NCBI GenBank assembly: GCA_002633005.1
Contig: NMRA01000240.1
Location: 415,643-479,642, forward strand
Origin: Phoronis australis
Lineage: Eukaryota; Phoronida; Phoronidae
Reading direction: 5' to 3'
Length of the DNA stretch: 64,000 nucleotides
Made by a program: the position numbers and the translations under genes. Under the pieces are notes generated by a model. That model searched no databases. It saw only the letters and a list, made by a program, of their open reading frames with translations, and had not been told where the DNA came from. Shown here one piece after another: positions 36,201 through 45,200 of this stretch (its first letter is position 1; each line of letters starts with the position of its first letter).

Positions 36201-39200
36201 TCCCGTTCTTTGTGAGCAACCGTCACAGCATCCCAGCTCATTTCTGGTATAATAATTACAAATTCCGTCTCATCTCATGAACATAGAGCTTAGAGTCATC
36301 GTTGTGTAAACAGATTTCCCTTCTGTCAAAGGCCTTACAGAAAACTTCACAGTTTCCACGTTAGCAAAATATCGAAGGTCAACTGTTCTTGAAATTTGAA
36401 CCAACCCCCACTCAATGCTGGCTATGGGACTGAATAGGATAATATTATAATGCATTTGAATTTAGAGAGTGAGAGGCGTCCATTAAAAACTCGCCCCTGC
36501 ATCGATCAAAACTGTGCTGAAAATGTCTGTAAGGTATCTTTTGTTGCATGCAGAATGTTGCTCCACATTTTGCAAATTGTTTCAAACGGTTACCTGGCGG
36601 ATAAATCTGGCCCAACTCAGATATTTGTCATGTGTGGCGGGGCTAACCCAGCGCTAGACTTGTCTCGTAGTGTCTATTCATGATACATGAGCTTACGTCG
36701 AACATTTTGCAACTGATTTCATGCGGTTACCTCTTGGGTTGATTTACCTCAAAGTTAATAGTCCTTTCTTTAAAGGTCTGGCAGGGACACCACTAAAATT
36801 GTATGGCATCTTACTGTAATGCCATTTGCAGTGATGCTGAGCATCTTACAATTGGTTTCGAACGGTTACCTAGGAGGTTGATCTAGCTCAACTCAGGTAT
36901 TTGGGTGTGTCTGGCAGGGCTAACCCACCACTGGATTTGTCTGGCAGGGTTTATTCGTGATACCTTGGCTTACAGTGAATATTTTGGAACTGATTTAATG
37001 TGGTTACCTCTTGGATTGATCTAGCTCAATTTTTTACCGGCTTGTTTATAACCGGCTGATACTCCCCACAACTCAAATTGTCTGGCAGTGACCAATTTTG
37101 ATACAGTGGATTACGCAGTAGGTATTGAAGGCAATAATTGAAGTAGTTACCAGAAAAGTTGATCTAGCTCAATTTCTGAGTGCCATTCTCTTAGCTCCCC
37201 TGACCACACCCACCAGAGCGAACCTGCCAGACGGCTATTTCCAAGCATCAGGATACCCACAGGGCACTGTGGCACCAAAGAAAATTGTTTACCTTTTCAT
37301 GCCCAACAAAGCTCTGGGATCCAGGTTTAATACTAAAAATGTTCTCTGTAACAAAATAATGCTCTGTAACCCTTGACAACCTCAAAAGTTTGGAGGCCAA
37401 ATTTGAAAACTCCTTTCAAAGTCTGCTAAACGGGTAAGCATGACATGTTTTTACCGAATTACACGGTAATTGTGGGAAAAAACACCCATCAAGAACCATA
37501 ATATCCAACTTGTAGGATAGCGAGGATAAGTTTTTGTAGTTTCCTGCCTCATTGATGCCAATGACATATTAGCAGGTTACAGAGCAAGGATTGGTTGAAA
37601 TCATTAAAACAGGGTTTGATTTCCTTTCAAACTTGATAAAAGGAGAGCTCTGTGTACATGCAGTTAATCGTGACAGTGTGACTCAGGCATAAACAGTTAT
37701 TTGTAAACTAAAAGGTAGGAACATTGAAACAAAATTAACTTAACAAAAAGCAACCATTGAAATAACTGAACTCAGACACTCGTTGTTACGGGCCACCTGA
37801 TAGTAAATTGTGAAGATGTAAATATAAGTTGTGCCCACTACTTTTCAAACCATAAAACCATAAAGATTGTGATTTGTTGAGGAAAACAAATCCCATGGCT
37901 GCATTGTTACAACTAACAGATTACAAAAAAGCAATTAACAGATTCACGCAAAAGGTTTCCATTCTCCTGGAATGTAAAAATCAAGAAATTTCCACTATCA
38001 TGATCTGATCTAGAATCACAATCGATTAGACACGCCTTTTGTGTTGGTACACAATACTGTGGTTAAGCTGGTCAGAGCTTACACTCACACATAGGAATCT
38101 ACAGGTGAAAGTTAAGTCTAATTTCTCTGACAGTCAACCGTTTTACTCCATTCAAAGTTTTTGGTGAAAATATTTCGTACAAAACACAAAATAGTATTTT
38201 TACAAGGTACCTAAACTACACGGTCAACGGACTCATAAACACGGGCACGGACTCATGAACACAACTCACGGACCTGAAAACACCGTCCACTGACTCACAA
38301 ACACGGGAACGGACTCACAAAACACGATCCACGCACCCAAATACACGGGACACGGACTCATATTCACGAGGAAACATGGTTAACGGACCGCCAAACACGG
38401 GTCACGGACTCATCTGCTTCCTGGGTCAGCTGACATCTTCATTTTGTCTGTAAACCGTGTTTGGCGGTCCGTTAACCGTGTTTCCTCGTGAATATGAGTC
38501 CGTGTCCCGTGTATTTGGGTGCATGGATCGTGTTTTGTGAGTCCGTTCCCGTGTTTGTGAGTGAGTGGACGGTGTTTGCAGGTTCGTGAGTCGTGTTTAT
38601 GAGTCTGTTGACCATGTAGTTTAGGTACCTTGTTTTAAATGTCAGGCATGTTGTTTACAACATAATTGCTGGATTACATGAGCTTATAAGATGAAAGCAG
38701 ACAATAAGAGAGTTGGACTATCTAAACATTGGCTTGCCACTGTCAACCTGATAACAACACAGCTGTAACCCAACAAGCCAATCAGGCCAAGGCCTTACTT
38801 ATTCCACAGCGCCAGTGTGTAACTTCAAGCTTGTGAAGGTATGGAGACTTCTGTACAAAATCATGATTTTGTAGATTAAATAAATATTGTTACAGGAGTC
38901 TACTCCTGACCAAACATTACTGTCATGCACATAACATGTTTTTCTCATCAACATGAATGATTTGACAAAAATCTATGGTTTCATGAGTTGATTACAAGTA
39001 ACTAGAAACTGTTGCCTTAAATAAATGGACAGGTACAGAGTGTTGTTAGGATACTCACTAAGAAGCTGTTGAGAATCCATTCTAAGCTGGTCATCATCTG
39101 ATAAGAAAAGAAAAGAACAATATCAAAACACATCCCAAACAGTCTGGTCAGCACGCCACATCGGTTAAAGAGGCGCACCAGCAGTTCCATGTCACTTACT

Positions 39201-42200
39201 CTACACAACAGAAACACAAACAAATTTCATGAAGATCATCAATTAAATTGAAATACATTGAATACATTGAGCCACAAGCAAAAAAATCAGTGTCATTATG
39301 GGGTGTCGATATTAGTAGTCGGACCTGTCTGAAAATCATCACCAAATTTTGATAATGATCTGTTTGGGAGATCAGAGAGGCAGAGGTTATACAACAAGAT
39401 TTTAAAATAGGCTACTATTCAGAGAATACGTCGAATTCGTGCGGAAAAAGGCAGATATAATAGTCTCCTCGATAGACACTTGTTTTAAATTTCTTGATTA
39501 CTTGCCACGGAACTTCAAACATACTGAGGTAAAAGTAATTGCCACTAGGGTGCACAGAGGTATAGTCGAGTCCACCTGAAAACGACCTCCTCCATCATCA
39601 CACCTGCCAATTTTCATTAAGGTCGTGTCAGAAGTATAGGAGATACAGCAGTGGACACCAGACATAGAACAGAGATGACATCAACAACCACTCACATTAC
39701 ATATGTGGATGCATAAAAACTCTGCGAGAATGTCCATATGCTTCATAAGAGGGCCCCGACTTCAAAGTAGGAACAACATGGGCCAAATGACTTTTGTCAC
39801 ATGTTAAATATATCTATTGTCGGTCAACACAAGCGTGTTATTTCTTATTCCACTCCTGACTAACTACGTTAATTACGACCCCATCAGGAACCTTATTTAG
39901 TCGGCCAAAAAACCCTTAGGTGGCACTTGTACTATTTGAACCAAATGACGCCATCTTTGTGACACAAGGCTTGCAGGCTTTTTGCCACAAGAAAACTACC
40001 ATACGATCATGGGACAGGTGCAGATTTCAAATAGCAGAATTTCAAAATTACATCTATTAGAGACAATTAAGTGCTTTAAATAAATACAGTAGCATTGCAC
40101 TTTCATAGAGATATAGCAGTGTTTAGGCCTTTTCCTATTTTCCTTGATGTCAACAGCAGTTTATGAGCTTTCACATTAGCCTCATCAGCTATTAAACAAC
40201 ATTAAAATTACTGCCTAGTGAAACCAGGATTCATGGAAATATTAGGTTGTACATAATTTTCAAAAAGACTCAAAAGTGAAATGAATCACATTAGTGAATA
40301 TTTGAACAAAACTGATGCAAAACGTGTCAATAACTTTGATGAAACTCTTGTGACAAGTTAAAGTTTTGCCCTTAAATCCACCTGTTTACTACCTAGTAAA
40401 CTTAACATGTTTCAACATTGGTCCAAAACTGAATCAATTTTCTCAATGATCCACACTTTCCTAAAACACTGATCAAGGCACCGGAGTAAGAAGGAAAGAG
40501 CCAATAAAGAACGTACACGCAAGAGATTGAAATTAAAACTTTTATTTGATAGAGTGCATACTGTATTTGAAGCAAGGTACTTGTTAACCTTCCATGAGAT
40601 TATTTCAAGGTCTTGTGGCTTACATCTTCCTCAGGAATGTCGAGTTTTTCAATCAGGTGGCAAGAAAATTCAAAAGGTTTTAACGCTGACTGTGGAGCAT
40701 GAATGTAATAATGTAAGATGAACTGGGGTATAACTTGTAATTAACTTGACTGACTGACAGTCAAGTTGTGCCACAAAACTTATATTAGTATGACCTCAAC
40801 ATACCTTGAGTGACTGTGGGGTCCTCTGTGTTGCCTGAAGAAAGAATTGTACACTTTGCAATATATACCATAATTAAGAGTACCAAAATTAAGAAATGCA
40901 TACCAAACCCCAAGTCAGAATGTCATGATACTGCCGACAATGTCCCACAATTCTCCCACTTGTTTGTGCCCCCAAAACTTCAGCAAACCATATCAAATCC
41001 TACATGGTTTGGCATCAACAAAGCAGAAAAGAACTTTAAAGAAGTTCAGGCAGACGCCATTTTGTTGATATTCGTCTCGTCTTGGGGTGTTATAAGAATC
41101 ATAAAAATTGTCATGAACATGAATGTAATGAACACATCCAAAGAAGGTGTAGTGGCCTATCTAGTAAAAAATTATTTGCCAAATTTCATGAAAATATGTA
41201 TGTCAAGGAACTCCAATGATACAGAGGCAAACGTACAATGTAAAAAAATCAAATTATAACGAGGAGCTTTGCATAGTTGGATCTGTTCATTTACTGTCAA
41301 GTTCATTTGAGTACACTTGACAAATTTCACGAAGATCCTTTACTGGCATGGGGCTCAGGAAATGGATCCGCAGATGCAAAAAAATGCTACAAAGGAGTGC
41401 CACAGTAGTCCAACCCATCCAGAAATGGATGTCAGTCATGCTCTTTTCAGTAAGAACACATCTGCCAAGTTTTGAAATGATACTCTGAGCGGCTTGGTCA
41501 ATACTGACTGAGGTGGACCACAAAAGCAGATTGAGAAATACTAAAATGGCCACTAGGTGTTGCAGAACACGTCGAATCCATTAAAAGGTGGAAAGGTGCT
41601 GTCGCCTCTATTATAGAAATCAAGTAGTCAAATTTCATGCAAAACTTTCGAGGAACAGACATAGGCAAACACAAAAAGACAAATTGTGACTAAGAGGGAA
41701 GAGCAGCCGTCAAATGTGCCCAAAAGCCTTGGTCAGCTATTATCACATTCATAAGAAAACTCTTGCAAACTTTCGCAATGATGCAGTTGCAAATGCAAAA
41801 ACAAAATTGCCATTAGTTAGTACATCTGGAAATCAAAATCAGCTGTCACTGGTCTTCTCAGTCACATCTGGTAATTTTGATTGAACTTTTGAGTGGTTTG
41901 GCAGATACAGAGGCCAACATAAAAATGGCTAAAAATAATAAAAATGGCCACTAGGAGGCACAGAATACCACAAGTCCATCTGAAATTGAAAGGCTTTGTT
42001 GTCGCCTTAAAACTCTTTGATTGTCAAGATATTTAGAACTACACAGTACCAAATAAGTTTTGAAGACACATATAACATAGGGTGCAATCACTGAAACCTC
42101 TTAAATTGCTATAGTCTGATTGTTCTGCACCTTTCAAGGTAAGATGCACATAGATTGTTTTTGAATATTCTAAAATTATGACATAATACGGTGTGTCTGA

Positions 42201-45200
42201 TAATTGCTTGGTGGAGTATTCAAGATTTGCGGTGATAAAAACACTGGGCAATTCCATTTCTGACAGACGTACAACCAGAGAACATTTAAACAATTGTGAA
42301 AAAAGCTGTGATGGACGTACGCAGAGAATTTGAAAGGAAAGTCTTACCCTAACACGATTTGTAAGCAATTGGACCAGAAAGCATGCAGTATATACCCCCA
42401 GAGTATCCAGCGAATTCCTGGACACTTCAAAGGCTTAACGGCACCGTCAATGCTTGAAGTGAGCTAATCACTATTCATGGCCTTGGCTGAAGGTATTGGA
42501 TGAGACAATTGCGGTTGTAAATCAACGCGCCTAAGTCTAGCATAAGCATTTCGAAGTCAAAAAACAAAAGACATGAGGCAAACGACCAACATGACAGTTT
42601 TTAAAATTGAAAAACAAGACATGAGGCAAATGACAAACATGACAGTTTTTAAATTTGAAAAACAAAAGACATAAGGCAAATGACAAACATGACAGTTTTT
42701 TTAAAATTGAGAAGCTAATGGTAGTCATCTTTGGATGCATGTTTGAAATCGATGCAAAATGAGAGAAATTAACCAATAGGTTTTCTTCAGCATCACGGCT
42801 AACCCACGAGCATTATTATGTGAATAGATTAGGATAGCTTAGTCACAGTCTGGCTTGGACTCACTTAGGCGTTGGGGCAACAAAACCCCAAATGTTAGCA
42901 TGCTGCCAGCCCCAGTGCATTAAGTCATCTCACGTCAGATATTTCGAACTCAGATCCAGAATCAACAAAATTTTGAATTTCAGACATTTAAAGTTCGAGA
43001 CCGTTGTATCATTTTTCAAAACATTAAAAAAATTAACAACTTCCTTTAACGATGTGGTAAAACTGTCTCGCTGTTGTTTGCCAAATGAATGTATTTAAAC
43101 TAGTAGTTATCTCCCATAAAATTGAGGATTTACTGGGTCAAGAACAGAGAAGTACCCAACTCATCAAAACGTGAAGCAGTGAGAGTTAAAAGAAACCTAT
43201 TCGACAAATTCCTTAAAATCCATTAAGGAACTCTAAAGATAAAGAGCCAAACGAAAATAACTAAAATCATCACTAGGTGGCACAGCGGCAGTCGGATCGT
43301 TACAAAACTCATAGTCATCTGTTATCAACTTCACAAGGAACAAACTTGCCAAATCTTATCAAAGCCTAACTTCAACAGAATTTTGTTATTTTAGATGTAT
43401 TTTGTTAACCAGCGAGTCCTAGCAAAGCCTTAGTAAAATAAGAAAACGCGAGTTCAATCACACACATGTAAGCCAGTCAAATGATAGGTGAAGCTACCTT
43501 TTCCTGCTATGTTGCAGATCCCAGCACAAACAACAAAAGACCAATAACAGTTGTATTGAATAGGGGCCTGAATAGAACACCATTGCGTGCGGGTGTTATT
43601 CGCAGCTGTTTGCTAACAAGGTGATTCTCGCAGTGACCTAGACAAATGCAAGTCAATACACCTAACAATTCATTACATTTAGTGGGCTCAGAACGATGCT
43701 CTTAACATGCTGTAGGAAGCAAATTTACAGGTGTTACTGTTGAAGATAGGCTTTAAGGTAAAATCTCGCTAATTTAGGACACAGCATGGTCGACAAGTTA
43801 CTAAATTTCTTCTTTCATCATTTTTCCAAGAAAGATAGGTAGCACCAAATTAAACGATTTTTGTATCACAACCACCATCAAACAAAGTTTTGAAAATTTG
43901 TGGGCTATCACAACAAGGTGAAGACTTTGAAATATAAAGAAAGGGCATTTTTGTCAATTATTTTAGTCTGAATTAGATGAATTTCACCGTAGATTCAGTA
44001 AGGGGTTTAGGAGACACAGCAATGAATGCTGGACAGCCAGAGAGATGACAAGAAAACAGCAGCTTATATGCAACTGCAAAAAGTACAGTGCATGTGTTGA
44101 CTCAACACCTATACCACATACAAAGAATTTTGCTTAATGTACAGATAAGATTTAGTGTGTTTCACGGCAACACAATTCAAATGAAAACAAATGATGGATA
44201 ACTGTATAAGACTAGGCGCACACACAAAACAATGCAAAATTATCATGCGCTTTTATTAGCAATTGGACGACAAAGCTGAAACATTTTCAAATTTAATGGA
44301 AATCTTGAGACATTACCTGGTTTAAAACATCCCTTTTTCTTCCATCGCAGACACAAAATAATAAAAATAGTTATAGCCACAATTCCAAAAACTCCAAGTG
44401 AGACACCAATTGCAATCGGTGCGCTGGTGGACTGAGTAGAAGAAAAAACAGGAATTATGGTGCTTGAGGCTGAAATAGCAAAAAGAAGACCTGAGTGTAA
44501 TGAAATCGCACAAAAGTGCCAATCATTAATCTACTGGAAAACATACAACTCAGGGAGCATTCCTATGGTGTTTTTCTGTGAACACTAATAGCTTCTAGCT
44601 GAATATCAACTTTGAATAAGCTGTTAAATATGACACTTCTTTTTAGCACAAAGACATGTCTTTGATAAAAAGACCCCTGGAAGGAAATATAAATAATTAC
44701 TATTACCTTTCGGAGCTTGCAGAATTCAATAATACTTTCACAAGATTGAAACTGGAAAATTTATTTCTAAAGAGTACTAGGTAAACATTCAAATCAGAAC
44801 TTATACAATGGGATGACTTACAGTCACCGGCCTGCAACTGAATTCCCATGAGTGTCCGTAACAACACACTCATGGTCAGTAGTGAGGTGGTTAAGATCTA
44901 TGCAGAAATGTTAGCCATTGACTTCCTTGATCAATCCAGCCAAATGCATAATGAGCTTGCAAACCACAAAATTGATAAGATCTAGCCTGATTCTGCAAGT
45001 GTTGCTAGTAAACAACACAGCAGCCACTTAACCTTTTCTTATATTGAGTTCAACGCGACCTCCGGTACCTGTTCAAGTAAGTCAGTCTTGTTTTGGTATT
45101 CTTCCGCAGATACTGAAAAGCACGATTTGTGTTGTATATCTAACAAACAAAACTGAAGAAATGAGAAAATATGTGAGAGCTTTTATGCTCATAACTTTTT

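Noticed and set aside
40810-41259. 149-codon open frame on the plus strand
   Set aside because: It runs through decayed modules of the hairpin-ended repeat and shows no domain.
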